DNA of 64,000 nt, taken from Bacteroidaceae bacterium (GTDB lineage Bacteria; Bacteroidota; Bacteroidia; Bacteroidales; Bacteroidaceae). The notes under the pieces are model-generated. The model worked only from the letters and a program-made list of their open reading frames with translations, made no database searches and was not told where the DNA came from. Below are positions 17,086 through 26,154 of this stretch, one piece after another. Each line of letters opens with the position of its first letter. Positions within the stretch are counted from its first letter, which is position 1. The position numbers and the translations under genes are program-made. The DNA is taken from NCBI GenBank assembly GCA_017560945.1, contig JAFZDY010000046.1, forward strand, positions 28,889 through 92,888, written 5' to 3'.

Positions 17086-17322
17086 ATGAGAAAGAGTGGA
17101 AAAAAACGGGTAATGGTGTCTCCTTCAGAACCTAAACGCCATCAACGAATGGTCTGTTTAGTAAGCGAAGAGGAGGCTCAGATTGTGGATAATTATCTGA
17201 AGAAATACAAAATTACTAATAAAGGACGTTGGATGCGTGAGACTCTCCTTTCCTTTATTCATCGTAATATGATGGAAGAGGATTATCCAACCCTTTTTAA
17301 TGAACATGAGATGCGAAGATGA
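17086..17322 (+). CDS. small basic protein upstream of tadA
   Basis: 78 residues. A basic N-terminus (KSGKKR) is followed by a predicted strand (RMVCLVSEEEAQ) and two helices with RWMRETLLSFIHRNM. Strand-helix-helix with this basic character resembles ribbon-helix-helix or mobilisation-protein (MobC-like) folds, but no confident match is claimed. The stop overlaps the tadA start by 4 nt (ATGA), so translation is probably coupled. The promoter leaves almost no leader. Confidence 0.75.
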   Translation: MRKSGKKRVMVSPSEPKRHQRMVCLVSEEEAQIVDNYLKKYKITNKGRWMRETLLSFIHRNMMEEDYPTLFNEHEMRR

Positions 17323-17750
17323 CCGATATTCAATATATGCAGATGGCTTTGCGCGAAGCGCAGAATGCATTTGATGAAGGTGAAGTGCCCGTAGGTGCTA
17401 TAGTTGTTTGTCAGGGACGTGTGATAGCTCGCGCACATAACTTGACAGAAACATTAAATGACGTGACAGCACATGCTGAAATGCAGGCTATCACCGCTGC
17501 TGCCAATTCTTTGGGAGGAAAATATTTGACGGATTGTACCCTTTATGTTACCGTGGAACCTTGTGTGATGTGTGCCGGTGCTATTGCTTGGGCACAGGTT
17601 AGTCGCGTGGTCTTCGGCGCGGCTGATGACAAGCGAGGATATCGTCGTTATGCACCCGATGCATTGCATCCCAAGACTGTGGTTGAACACGGTTTATTAG
17701 CTGATGAGGCTGCAGAGTTGATGAAGACCTTCTTTAAACAAAAAAGATAA
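17319..17750 (+). CDS. tadA: tRNA adenosine(34) deaminase
   Basis: Deaminates A34 of tRNA-Arg(ACG) to inosine; 143 residues. Zinc deaminase motifs are complete: HAE at 52-54 (catalytic Glu54) and PCVMC with Cys82 and Cys85. The family-specific FGAADDKRGYRRYAPD block and basic C-terminus (TFFKQKR) support TadA rather than a cytidine or guanine deaminase. Second gene of a coupled pair; terminator directly after its stop codon. Confidence 0.95.
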   Translation: MTDIQYMQMALREAQNAFDEGEVPVGAIVVCQGRVIARAHNLTETLNDVTAHAEMQAITAAANSLGGKYLTDCTLYVTVEPCVMCAGAIAWAQVSRVVFGAADDKRGYRRYAPDALHPKTVVEHGLLADEAAELMKTFFKQKR

Positions 17751-17780
17751 GGGGTCCCGTGCGGAACCCCTTATTTTTTT
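17748..17780 (+). terminator. terminator of tadA
   Basis: TAAGGGGT / ACCCCTTA stem starting in the stop codon, then seven Ts. It lies between convergent genes. Confidence 0.8.
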
Positions 17781-17820
17781 TTGTTGTAGTGGAATTGTAT
17801 CCATTTCAATTCATCTATGA

Positions 17821-18324
17821 TTATTTGACTTTCCAAATTTTCAAGCAGATGGAACCGTCATTACTTCCTGTACTTGGTTGGCAGACAAAAATTGCATTGT
17901 TAAGCCATGCATATTTACTGTCTTGCGGAGCTTCGAATTGCGGAGTTGTGCGGAAATAGAATTGCGGTCTTCCATCCTTGTCTGTACCTGTACATATAAG
18001 ACCTTTGTTGCGAATGTGGATGTTTACTCCATCATCAGTACGGATACTATAGATCGCTTCTATCTCTGTGCGGCCAGTGGCTTGATCCTGCAACTGATAA
18101 TCAGCACCACCGGGAAGAACGACACCTTTCATCTCAGGACCTTCAAATGTTCCTCCCACAATGGGGATGATAAAACGATTACCATGTGATGTCTGTCCTA
18201 CCTGGTAAGCTCCTTCACACTTTACTTTCAGTTCTACCACATACTCCAATTGGGGAGCATCGTTCTGTGCTACCATCATCATGGTAAATGCACCAAAGAA
18301 CAGGGCTGTTAATAATCTCTTCAT
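17821..18324 (-). CDS. secreted DUF3237 family protein
   Basis: 167 residues with a signal peptide (about 1-19, cut after ...MMMVAQ). The mature part shows the DUF3237/UPF0311 pattern: LEYVVELKVKC, IIPIVGGTFEGPEMKGVVLPGGADYQ and IRTDDGVNIHIRNKGL. The family forms a beta-barrel and has no assigned function; most relatives are cytoplasmic, so the signal peptide is a feature of the exported subgroup. Convergent with tadA. Confidence 0.88.
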   Translation of the reverse strand: MKRLLTALFFGAFTMMMVAQNDAPQLEYVVELKVKCEGAYQVGQTSHGNRFIIPIVGGTFEGPEMKGVVLPGGADYQLQDQATGRTEIEAIYSIRTDDGVNIHIRNKGLICTGTDKDGRPQFYFRTTPQFEAPQDSKYAWLNNAIFVCQPSTGSNDGSICLKIWKVK

Positions 18325-18388
18325 AATCTGATAATTTTAAATGAGTTATACAAATGATTGCTATCTGTTTTGCTTGAGAATAATGTGT

Positions 18389-19069
18389 TTAGTCTTTGCG
18401 TCCCATATATATCATTACATAATATATAAGGGTTGCCAATGAACTCAATGCGGCTACTACGTAAGTGTATGCGGCAGACTTGAGTGCGTCACGTGCTTGA
18501 GTCTGATTTCGTGAGGTGGTAATTCCTGCTCGGTTAAGCCAGACAAGAGCACGACGGCTTGCATCAATCTCCACGGGAAGAGTGATAAAACTGAACAAGG
18601 TGGTGGTGGCAAAAAGAATGATGCCTGCTAATAATATCTGCGGAAAACTTTGAATCAACAAAATGCCTGCCATTAATATCCATGGTACCCAACGAGAAGC
18701 GGCTGATACCACGGGTACAAGGTTTGAACGCATCTTCAGCGGGGCATAGGCTACGGCATGTTGAACCGCGTGACCACATTCGTGTGCGGCTACGGCAGCA
18801 GCGGCTACGCTATCGCTCAGATATACTCCTTCGCTCAAGTTTACGGTCTTGTTTGTAGGATTGTAGTGATCGGTCAATTGACCTGGAGTACTGATAACAC
18901 GTACATCGTAGATGCCATTGTCATGCAACATCTTTTCGGCAACTTCACGACCTGTCATTCCGTTTCCAAGGGGAATACGCGAGTATTTCTTGAATTTATT
19001 GTTCAGGTTTGCTTGTACAAGATAGCTGGCAATTGCTATCGCGATGAATAAAATCCAATAACTTGACAT
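18389..19069 (-). CDS. zinc metallopeptidase, YugP family
   Basis: 226 residues, membrane-bound. One N-terminal membrane segment (3-20), then NGMTGREVAEKML, the zinc motif HECGH at 96-100 after a run of alanines, and two or three hydrophobic segments in the C-terminal half. Full length for the Zn_peptidase_2 (YugP) family; substrate unknown. Monocistronic, with promoter at 19132-19139 that abuts the purA terminator. Confidence 0.92.
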   Translation of the reverse strand: MSSYWILFIAIAIASYLVQANLNNKFKKYSRIPLGNGMTGREVAEKMLHDNGIYDVRVISTPGQLTDHYNPTNKTVNLSEGVYLSDSVAAAAVAAHECGHAVQHAVAYAPLKMRSNLVPVVSAASRWVPWILMAGILLIQSFPQILLAGIILFATTTLFSFITLPVEIDASRRALVWLNRAGITTSRNQTQARDALKSAAYTYVVAALSSLATLIYYVMIYMGRKD

Positions 19070-19131
19070 AGTTCTCTTCTTTACTTTTAATAATGAATGT
19101 TCGTTTACCTATTTATGAACAATAGTTGTGC

Positions 19132-19139
19132 CAAAAGTA
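19132..19139 (-). promoter_or_regulatory. -7 box of the YugP-type gene
   Basis: TACTTTTG on the minus strand, 63 nt upstream of the start codon and only a few bases from the terminator stem of the upstream operon. Confidence 0.65.
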
Positions 19140-19141
19140 GC

Positions 19142-19180
19142 AAAAAACGGCGAATGAAGCATATCATTCGCCGTTTTTTT
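19142..19180 (-). terminator. terminator of fur-purA
   Basis: Stem CGGCGAATGA / TCATTCGCCG with A/T runs on both sides, so it could act in both directions; on the minus strand it closes the fur-purA unit. Confidence 0.8.
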
Positions 19181-19324
19181 GTCATATTATAACATTCGTT
19201 ATTGTTCTTAAGGGAAGTTCTATAAATTAATTATCAAGCTAATTTTATAGGACCTTTCTCAAGACTGACAAAAAGTCAGCAATGATCCCCAATCTCTATT
19301 TACTTGTCACACGTCACACGTCGC

Positions 19325-20599
19325 TTACTCCTCAGTGTAGCGTACGATGGTTTGTGCGCGGTCGGGACCTATAGAGATAATCTTGATAGGAGTCTCCAAC
19401 TCTTCTTCCAAGAACGATACGTAAGCATTGAATTCTTCGGGGAACTCAGCCTCGTCGGTCATACGAGTCATGTCGGTCTTCCATCCGGGCAACTCTACGT
19501 AGATGGGTTCTACACCCTCTGTGATGTCGTAGGGGAAGTAATCGATTTCTTCGCCATTTACCTTATAGGCTACGCATGCTTTGATGGTTTCGAATTGGTC
19601 GAGTACGTCGCTCTTCATCATGATGAGCTGAGTGACACCGTTTACCATGATAGAGTACTTCAACGCTACGAGGTCAATCCATCCGCAACGGCGTTCGCGA
19701 CCTGTTACTGCTCCGTACTCGTGTCCGAGGTCGCGGATGAGTTTTCCTGTCTCGTCGAACAATTCGGTGGGGAAAGGACCGCTACCTACTCGGGTGCAGT
19801 ATGCTTTCATGATACCAAATACATTTCCTATCTTGTTAGGGCCGATACCGAGTCCTGAACATGCACCGGCGCAGATGGTGTTCGATGATGTTACGAAGGG
19901 GTATGAACCAAAGTCTACATCGAGCAAGGTTCCCTGTGCACCTTCGCAAAGTACGCTTTTACCTTCCTTTAAAAGGTTGTTGATTTCGTGTTCGCTATCT
20001 ACCAAGTGGAAACTACGCAAGTATTCTACACCAGCGAGGAAGTCTTTCTCCATCTCGGTGATGTCATAGGTGTAGTTGAGGTTTTTCAGAATGGCTTCGT
20101 GGCGAGCCTTGGCATTGCCATAGATCTCCTCGAATCGGGGAGAGAGGATGTCGCCTACGCGCACACCTGTACGGCTAATCTTATCGGTGTAAGTCGGGCC
20201 GATACCCTTACCTGTTGTGCCTACTTTTGCATCACCCTTAGCCGCCTCATAAGCTGCATCCAACACGCGGTGAGTGGGCAGGATGAGGTGAGCCTTCTTG
20301 GAAATGTGCAAACGCTCTTTCAACGGATGGCCCGATGCTTCAAGAGCCTCGGCTTCGCCTTTGAACAAAGCGGGATCGAGTACCACACCGTTTCCGATGA
20401 TGTTTACCTTGTCACCTTGGAAAATACCTGAAGGAATGGAGCGAAGTACATATTTCTGTCCTTCAAACTCAAGTGTGTGTCCGGCATTGGGACCGCCTTG
20501 GAAACGGGCTACCACGTCGTAGTTGGGGGTCAATACATCCACCACTTTTCCTTTACCTTCGTCGCCCCATTGGAGGCCTAACAAAACATCTACTTTCAT
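19325..20599 (-). CDS. purA: adenylosuccinate synthetase
   Basis: Couples IMP and aspartate with GTP hydrolysis, first committed step to AMP; 424 residues. Visible: GTP-binding QWGDEGKGK at 10-18, FQGGPNAGHT, GIGPTYTDK, and the GAVTGRERRCGWIDL block. Full length. It starts 25 nt after the Fur-family gene on the same strand; co-transcription is likely, although the functional reason is unclear. Confidence 0.98.
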   Translation of the reverse strand: MKVDVLLGLQWGDEGKGKVVDVLTPNYDVVARFQGGPNAGHTLEFEGQKYVLRSIPSGIFQGDKVNIIGNGVVLDPALFKGEAEALEASGHPLKERLHISKKAHLILPTHRVLDAAYEAAKGDAKVGTTGKGIGPTYTDKISRTGVRVGDILSPRFEEIYGNAKARHEAILKNLNYTYDITEMEKDFLAGVEYLRSFHLVDSEHEINNLLKEGKSVLCEGAQGTLLDVDFGSYPFVTSSNTICAGACSGLGIGPNKIGNVFGIMKAYCTRVGSGPFPTELFDETGKLIRDLGHEYGAVTGRERRCGWIDLVALKYSIMVNGVTQLIMMKSDVLDQFETIKACVAYKVNGEEIDYFPYDITEGVEPIYVELPGWKTDMTRMTDEAEFPEEFNAYVSFLEEELETPIKIISIGPDRAQTIVRYTEE

Positions 20600-20624
20600 G
20601 TTTTCTTTAAAATAAATATATGTG

Positions 20625-21101
20625 TTATTTGTTTTTATTCAGTTGCTTACGCTTTTTCGCATTGATGCACTTGCGACATGTACCATATATGTACAACGAG
20701 TAGTGCGACATTTGGAAACGCTTCATGGGTGAACTTGCTATTGCGAGTTGCAACTCATCGTTTTGTAACTCGGTCACCTGTCCACATTCTGTACAGATGA
20801 GGTGGTGATGAGTATCCATCTTGTAACTTCGCTCGTATTGCGAGGAGTTGCCGAACTGGTGTTTGATGACAAGTTTGGCATCGAGCAACAACTCTATAGT
20901 GTTATATAGGGTGGCTCGGCTCACGCGGAAATGCTCCTCGTTGAGCAATTGGTCGTGAAGAGTTTCCATGTCAAAGTGTCCCTTGATGGAGTAGATAGCA
21001 TCGAGTATAGCATACCGTTCGGAAGTCTTACGATGTCCGTTAGTACAAAGATATTCGGTAAATATCTGTTTTACAGTATCTTTAATGTTTTCTTTCTCCA
21101 T
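20625..21101 (-). CDS. Fur-family metalloregulator
   Basis: 158 residues. An N-terminal winged helix (about 20-90, with RVSRATLYNTIELLLDAKLV as recognition region) is followed by a dimer/metal domain: DTHHHLICTECG with Cys103 and Cys106, and TCRKC with Cys142 and Cys145, giving the structural Cys4 zinc site. The basic C-terminal tail is KKRKQLNKNK. The family covers Fur, Zur and PerR; the sequence does not decide the metal or signal. First gene of a pair with purA. Confidence 0.9.
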   Translation of the reverse strand: MEKENIKDTVKQIFTEYLCTNGHRKTSERYAILDAIYSIKGHFDMETLHDQLLNEEHFRVSRATLYNTIELLLDAKLVIKHQFGNSSQYERSYKMDTHHHLICTECGQVTELQNDELQLAIASSPMKRFQMSHYSLYIYGTCRKCINAKKRKQLNKNK

Positions 21102-21182
21102 ATTTCACTCTAACGCGAACAAAGTTAATCCTTTTTGGTGGAATAGGAAAGGTTTTTGGTAAGAAAAATCTTCTTTTGGGTG

Positions 21183-21851
21183 TTATTCAGCAATTTCATC
21201 CTTCAGTTGCTGATAAATGCCTTGCAAATACTTGTCCTCACAATGAGCCAGGGATGATGTGGCTTTAAGCGTTGCTTGAGCCTGGCTTTTCCCCAATCGG
21301 ATGTACATGCGTACGGCGGTGAGGGCAGCTTGCGCAGGTCGATAGTTCTCTTTCGAATCGGTAAGGGTGGCCGTTGCCTGATCAAGAAACTCATTTTCGG
21401 CACGTTCGTTCAGATATCCTCCTCGCATAAAGAGTCGGGCAATGGTCAGATAACCACACACCTGGAAGTATTCACGCTCGTCTGCCATCCATTGAAAGGC
21501 CTTGGTAGATGCGTATGGTAAGTGTTGGAAGAGGTTCATGCAAGTCACCTCGGCCAGTTCGGGTTGGTGGATGTCCTCCACCCAAATATCGGCAATCTCG
21601 GGAAGAAATGTCTCGACGGGTTGGAGCATGGTGGCCAGTATCTTGCATTCGCGTATATTCTCTTTCCATAATTCCCCTGCGAGGGAATGATTTTTTTCGT
21701 ACCTGAGAGAAATTTCTTTCAGACGGGGGAGTTCAATGCCGAAATTTAACTTGTAATTCAAGCCCTTTTCGCGCATACTTTGCGAAGCCACTCCGTTCAT
21801 GAAGAGGCGAAATTGAGCCTTGATTTCTTTGATGGTTTCGTGAGTGGTCAT
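21183..21851 (-). CDS. DNA alkylation repair protein, AlkD-like
   Basis: 222 residues, all helical, HEAT-like repeats. The N-terminus (RLFMNGVASQSMREKGLNYKLNFGIELPRLKEIS) and WVEDIHQPELAEVTCMNLFQHL match the AlkC/AlkD-like group of 3-methyladenine glycosylases. It is somewhat shorter than the Bacillus AlkD prototype, and whether it keeps glycosylase activity cannot be seen. It stands alone between fur and a palindromic repeat. Confidence 0.85.
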   Translation of the reverse strand: MTTHETIKEIKAQFRLFMNGVASQSMREKGLNYKLNFGIELPRLKEISLRYEKNHSLAGELWKENIRECKILATMLQPVETFLPEIADIWVEDIHQPELAEVTCMNLFQHLPYASTKAFQWMADEREYFQVCGYLTIARLFMRGGYLNERAENEFLDQATATLTDSKENYRPAQAALTAVRMYIRLGKSQAQATLKATSSLAHCEDKYLQGIYQQLKDEIAE

Positions 21852-21866
21852 ATTCTATATATTATT

Positions 21867-21941
21867 TAGGCACGGATTACACGTATTAGCACGGCTTGAT
21901 GTTTAGTCATATTTCCGTGTCATCCGCGTAATCCGTGCCTA
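21867..21941. repeat. palindromic element with CACGGATTAC arms, copy 1
   Basis: The left arm begins TAGGCACGGATTAC and the right arm ends GTAATCCGTGCCTA; 27-28 nt arms pair with few mismatches around a 20-nt loop. Located downstream of the DPP III gene. Related copies at 24057-24122 and 49816-49878. Confidence 0.75.
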
Positions 21942-21951
21942 ATATAAGTCA

Positions 21952-23994
21952 TCAGTTACGATATGGCAAGTTTGCGTAATCCTTACTATAGCGGAGCATC
22001 TGCTCAGCATAGCCTTCGGTGTAGTCGATGGTTACATCGGTGATGTTTCCATTCTCGTCCTTCACTGCAGTATATACGGGGTTGATGAATCCCTTGTAAG
22101 GAGCCAGGTTGAGTTTCTTGTAACGCTCGAGGATTTCAGCGTGAAGAGTCGGGTCAATCTGAACGGCATACTTTTCAACCATCTCACGAGCTGCTTCGAA
22201 GTCACCTTCAGACTTGATACGTTGAATCTCTGCCAAGAGTTGTCCGAAGAGGTCGCGCAACTTTTCGTAATCATTTACCTGTACGAAAGTTTCACCATCC
22301 TTCTTCACAAACTCAACCACCTTGTCGGCAGCACCCTTCTCCAATGCCCAACGAGCCACGAGTGCACGGTTACGCATGTGGGCTTCTTCAATGACGTTGC
22401 CCAATTCGATGCGTACAAGTTGTGTCATCAAGCCATTCATCATGTAACTATAGTACTGAGCCTTGTAAGCCTCTTTGTTGGGGGTAAGACCCAATTCAAC
22501 CAACTTGTCATCGGCCAAATAGTAGAGACCGAAGAGGTCGGCACGAGCCTCCTCGATGGTAGAACCATAAGCCTTCAATGCATCGGGGTCAACACCTGGG
22601 AGGAGTTTGCCCGAACCATGGCCAAGGCACTCGTGGAGGTCGGTGTGAAGGTCGCCTGTGAGGTCGCCATATTGCTCTAATAACTTGATTTCAGCAGGGC
22701 TGATAACAAACTCTTGTGAAAATCCGCTTCCACGTCCTGCCTTGTTATAAGCGTCGGTGAAGTTTCCGATAGTAACTGACTTTGAACCATGTACGCTACG
22801 AATCCAGTTTGAGTTGGGAAGATTGATACCGATAGCGGTAGCGGGGTAGAGGTCACCTCCGAGGATGGCACCAGTGATAACCTTCGCACTCACACCCTTC
22901 ACCTCTTCCTTCTTGAAGCGGTCTTCTACGGGTGAGTTTGTCTCAAACCACTGGGCATTGTCGCTGATGGCCTCGGTGCGCTTGGTTGCTTCCATATCCT
23001 TGAAGTTTACGATAGACTCCCAACTTGACTTCATACCCAATGGGTCGCCATAACTCTCGGTGAAGCAGTTTACGAAATCGATGCGTGAATCGAGGTCTTT
23101 TACCCATTCGATGGCATATTCGTCAAAAGTCTTCAAGTCTCCATCGTTGTAGAATTGGATAAGTTTCTCGATTACGAGTCTTTGCTGATCGTTCTCGGCT
23201 ACGGTCATAGCCTTTTCCAACCAATAAACTATCTTTTCGATGGCCTCGGTGTAGAGTCCTCCTATTTTCCATACTTTCTCCTGTACCTTGCCGTTCTCTT
23301 TTACCAAGCGGCTATTCATGCCATACATCACGGGTTGAGGATCGTTGGGATCCTTCATCTTTGCATAGAAGTCTTCGGCTTCCTCTTGTGTAACACCTTC
23401 GTAGTAGTTGCATGCCGAGGTGAGGAGAAGATCTTCTCCGTCGGCTTGGTTTACGCGCTTAGGCATTACAGTGGGGTCGAAGATAACGGGGAAAATTTCG
23501 TCGCAAAGTTGGTCAACCGTCTGACCTTGTGCCAAGGGAAGTTTGCTCGCATCTACGGTCTTCAGTGCTGCACGGAAGAATTCGGGGGTGAAACCCGGGA
23601 TGAACTTTTCGCAACCATAGTGGTGGTGGATACCATTAGAGAACCATACTCGCTTGAGGTAAGTCTCCATATTCACAAAGTTGGTGTCTGCTTTGTCACC
23701 TTTGAAGTCGGTGTATACGGTTTCCAACATCTTGCGGATGACGAGGTTGTACTTTCCGTTTTGATCAAAGAGAATGTCGCGTCCCTGAAGGGCAGCCTCT
23801 GAAAGGTAGTAAACCAAAACTTTCTGTTGCAAAGTGAGGTCTTCGAAACCGTGAACTTTGTAACGCAACATTTGCAAGTCTGCAAATTGTTCGTTAGCAT
23901 AGTCAAAGTCATCAGCCACGGGTGCCGTAGGCTGTGTGCTGCATGCGGTAAACATGGTAGCCATCATTGTAAGTTTGATAAATTTGTTTTTCAT
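21952..23994 (-). CDS. dipeptidyl-peptidase III, M49 family lipoprotein
   Basis: Removes dipeptides from N-termini of oligopeptides; 680 residues. A lipoprotein signal with Cys18 (MFTACSTQ) suggests export, unlike the cytosolic eukaryotic enzyme. The zinc site is HECLGH at 454-459, the shorter HEXXGH-like form seen in Bacteroides instead of HELLGH with an extra residue, and EEARAD at 481-486 provides the third ligand. The substrate-cleft region VNLPNSNW-like (here INLPNSNWIR) precedes it. Monocistronic, bracketed by two copies of the CACGGATTAC palindrome. Confidence 0.95.
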   Translation of the reverse strand: MKNKFIKLTMMATMFTACSTQPTAPVADDFDYANEQFADLQMLRYKVHGFEDLTLQQKVLVYYLSEAALQGRDILFDQNGKYNLVIRKMLETVYTDFKGDKADTNFVNMETYLKRVWFSNGIHHHYGCEKFIPGFTPEFFRAALKTVDASKLPLAQGQTVDQLCDEIFPVIFDPTVMPKRVNQADGEDLLLTSACNYYEGVTQEEAEDFYAKMKDPNDPQPVMYGMNSRLVKENGKVQEKVWKIGGLYTEAIEKIVYWLEKAMTVAENDQQRLVIEKLIQFYNDGDLKTFDEYAIEWVKDLDSRIDFVNCFTESYGDPLGMKSSWESIVNFKDMEATKRTEAISDNAQWFETNSPVEDRFKKEEVKGVSAKVITGAILGGDLYPATAIGINLPNSNWIRSVHGSKSVTIGNFTDAYNKAGRGSGFSQEFVISPAEIKLLEQYGDLTGDLHTDLHECLGHGSGKLLPGVDPDALKAYGSTIEEARADLFGLYYLADDKLVELGLTPNKEAYKAQYYSYMMNGLMTQLVRIELGNVIEEAHMRNRALVARWALEKGAADKVVEFVKKDGETFVQVNDYEKLRDLFGQLLAEIQRIKSEGDFEAAREMVEKYAVQIDPTLHAEILERYKKLNLAPYKGFINPVYTAVKDENGNITDVTIDYTEGYAEQMLRYSKDYANLPYRN

Positions 23995-24056
23995 TATGCT
24001 TGTTTTGTTTTGTAATATTTCTGAGTTCGAAAGGTGCTCTTAGCTCCCTTTTAAAG

Positions 24057-24122
24057 TCACGGATTACGCGGATTAACACAGATATTTATTGTTTAAAACC
24101 TATCCGTGTAATCCGCGTAACC
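24057..24122. repeat. palindromic element with CACGGATTAC arms, copy 2
   Basis: The left arm CACGGATTACGCGGATTA pairs with the right arm ending TAATCCGCGTAACC. It lies in the leader or promoter region of the DPP III gene, opposite copy 1 at its 3' end. Confidence 0.75.
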
Positions 24123-24191
24123 AGTTCCTGGATGCGTGTGTTCAACCACATCTCAGGATGCTCTCTACCCAAGCGGTAACTTTGGTGAGGA

Positions 24192-24713
24192 TTATTTCTT
24201 GTTCTTCTTTGGAGGTCTTCCCACCTTCTTGGCAACTTTCTTTGCCTTGTCCTTTTTGTCGCTCTTTTCCAGATTTCTCTTTCTGTAACTATTGGGAGTT
24301 TCGCCCATGTTCTTGTAGAAAGCTGCATAGAAAGACTGGCGGTTGGCAAAACCTACCATGGCGCTGATTTCCTCCACGTTCTTCTCCTCGTAACGCTTGT
24401 CTGCCAAGTAGTGTGCGGCATCCTTTACACGATACTCGTTCAAGAGGCATGAATAGTTCATACCAAAACGTGAATTGATAACGGCTGAGAGGTAGCGTGT
24501 GTTGGTATTCAACTCCTTCGCTAACTCTTTGGCTGAATAGTCAGGGTCTTTATACTTCTTCTGTATAACAATGATGTTGAGAATCTTGTCATACAATTCG
24601 TCGGCCAACTCGGCTCTGATCAAAGAACGATAAGCGGCTTCTTTCGGTTTACGGTCACGGATGTTGTAAGGTTTCTTTTTTTCAACCATTACTTCTTCAT
24701 TTTTTGTTTCCAT
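24192..24713 (-). CDS. AraC-family HTH regulator
   Basis: 173 residues from METKNEEVMV; an in-frame ATG at 24764 would add 17 residues but lies next to the likely transcription start. The AraC DNA-binding domain covers about 65-150: YSAKELAKELNTNTRYLSAVINSRFG (first HTH) and VEEISAMVGFANRQSFYAAFYKNMGETPNSYRK (second HTH). The C-terminal tail is very basic (KVGRPPKKNKK), with an AT-hook-like GRPPK. There is no ligand-binding domain, so it probably acts constitutively or with a partner. Target genes unknown. Confidence 0.88.
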   Translation of the reverse strand: METKNEEVMVEKKKPYNIRDRKPKEAAYRSLIRAELADELYDKILNIIVIQKKYKDPDYSAKELAKELNTNTRYLSAVINSRFGMNYSCLLNEYRVKDAAHYLADKRYEEKNVEEISAMVGFANRQSFYAAFYKNMGETPNSYRKRNLEKSDKKDKAKKVAKKVGRPPKKNKK

Positions 24714-24895
24714 GTCACTTGTATTACGTTGTTTCTTGATGATTGCGTTTATTAGACTCCGCAAATATCTTTCATTTTTTTTACATGACCAAATAAAATG
24801 AGGAAAAAGGAAAGAAATTTCATAAGAAAACAGTCAAAACTTCTCAATGGGTGGGGAAAACTACCTAAAAAGTTATTTTCTGACTTCTTTTCTGA

Positions 24896-25966
24896 TCACT
24901 TGTTCTCATTTTTTTTAATGTATTCGACTATCCATTCACCGACCTCTTTTGTGCCATATTTAGCCCCGCCTTCCACTTGAATTTCGGGAGTGCGTACATT
25001 GGCATCGAGCGATGCATCTACGGCCTTGCGGATGAGTGCTCCCTCTTCCTGAAGGTTGAAGTATTCGAAGAGCATTGCCACGGAGAGTACTTGGGCAAGT
25101 GGATTGGCGATGTTGAGTCCTTTGGCTTGTGGCCAACTACCATGAATGGGTTCGAATACGGGTGTACTTTCACCTGTGGAGGCAGAGGGCAGAAGTCCCA
25201 TAGAGCCGCTGATAACTGAACCTTCGTCGGTGAGGATGTCTCCAAAGGTGTTTTCCGTGACCATCACATCGAAGAATGTCGGCTCTTGAATCATGCGCAT
25301 GGCGGCATTGTCCACATACATATAGTCGGTAGTTACCTCGGGATATTGGGGAGCCATCTCCTGTGCAATCTGTCTCCAAAGGCGCGATGAGGCGAGTACA
25401 TTGGCCTTGTCCACCACGGTGAGGTGTTTGCGACGCTTCATGGCATAGTCGAATCCTACGCGGAGGATGCGCTCTATCTCGGGACGGGTGTAGTAGTTGG
25501 TGTCGTAAGCCTTGTCGTTGTCCTGATATTTCTCTCCGAAATACATACCACCCGTGAGTTCGCGTATGCAGATGAAGTCGGCATCCTGCACCAATTCGGC
25601 GCGAAGGGGAGACTTGTGAACAAGGCACTTGAATGTCTGCACGGGGCGTATGTTGGCAAAGAGGCCAAGTCTTTTACGCATAGCCAGCAAACCCTGCTCG
25701 GGGCGCACCTTGGCCGTGGGGTCGTTGTCAAACTTTGGGTCACCTACGGCTGAGAAGAGGACGGCATCCGATGCTTTACACACCTGATAAGTCTCTTCGG
25801 GGAAAGGGTCGCCCACTTCGTCGATGGCGTGTGCGCCACAGATGGCGTATTGGTAGGATACCTTGTGTCCGAATTTCTCGCATACGGCGGTCATTACATC
25901 CACACCTACGGCGGATATTTCGGGGCCGATACCGTCACCGGCCAACACTGCTATTTTCAAGTTCAT
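24896..25966 (-). CDS. leuB: 3-isopropylmalate dehydrogenase
   Basis: NAD-dependent oxidative decarboxylation in leucine synthesis; 356 residues. GDGIGPEI near the N-terminus, [41 protein letters not shown], and the [25 protein letters not shown] block with metal-binding aspartates are all present. Last gene of the leucine operon, separated from leuA2 by 188 nt that contain a 22-bp repeat array. Confidence 0.97.
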   Translation of the reverse strand: MNLKIAVLAGDGIGPEISAVGVDVMTAVCEKFGHKVSYQYAICGAHAIDEVGDPFPEETYQVCKASDAVLFSAVGDPKFDNDPTAKVRPEQGLLAMRKRLGLFANIRPVQTFKCLVHKSPLRAELVQDADFICIRELTGGMYFGEKYQDNDKAYDTNYYTRPEIERILRVGFDYAMKRRKHLTVVDKANVLASSRLWRQIAQEMAPQYPEVTTDYMYVDNAAMRMIQEPTFFDVMVTENTFGDILTDEGSVISGSMGLLPSASTGESTPVFEPIHGSWPQAKGLNIANPLAQVLSVAMLFEYFNLQEEGALIRKAVDASLDANVRTPEIQVEGGAKYGTKEVGEWIVEYIKKNENK

Positions 25967-26011
25967 ATATTCTTTATTTTTATATGGTTTTAGTCTCTTT
26001 TTTAACGCTCA

Positions 26012-26141
26012 TTTTCTACTTGGTAAAGTGTCTTTCGCTACTTGGCCAACTACCTTCGGCTACTTGGCCAACTACCCGCGGCTACTTGGCCAACTGGCGA
26101 CGGCTACTTGGCCAAGTAGAAAAAGGTACTTGGCCAAGCAG
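26012..26141. repeat. 22-bp-period palindrome array (TTGGCCAA core), six units
   Basis: Cores CTACTTGGCCAA or close variants start at 26016, 26038, 26060, 26082, 26104 and 26126, exactly 22 bp apart. Unit five is a perfect 16-bp palindrome, CTACTTGGCCAAGTAG. TTTTCTACTTGG (26012-26023) and CCAAGTAGAAAA (26112-26123) form outer inverted arms. It lies in the leuA2-leuB gap. Same design and period as 542-633, but an unrelated core. Confidence 0.85.
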
Positions 26142-26154
26142 ATTTTTGCCCATC

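Noticed and set aside
19217-19253. Hairpin GTTCTATAAA / TTTTATAGGAC between purA and the YugP-type gene
   Set aside because: It resembles the outer arms of the element at 3105-3178, but the similarity is short and AT-rich, so I do not list it as a repeat copy.
26012-26141. Possible CRISPR array
   Set aside because: Repeats of 10-16 bp with about 8-12 bp between them are too short for repeat-spacer units, cores are palindromic, no leader or cas gene is near. The same applies to 542-633, 55966-56057 and 59702-59841.
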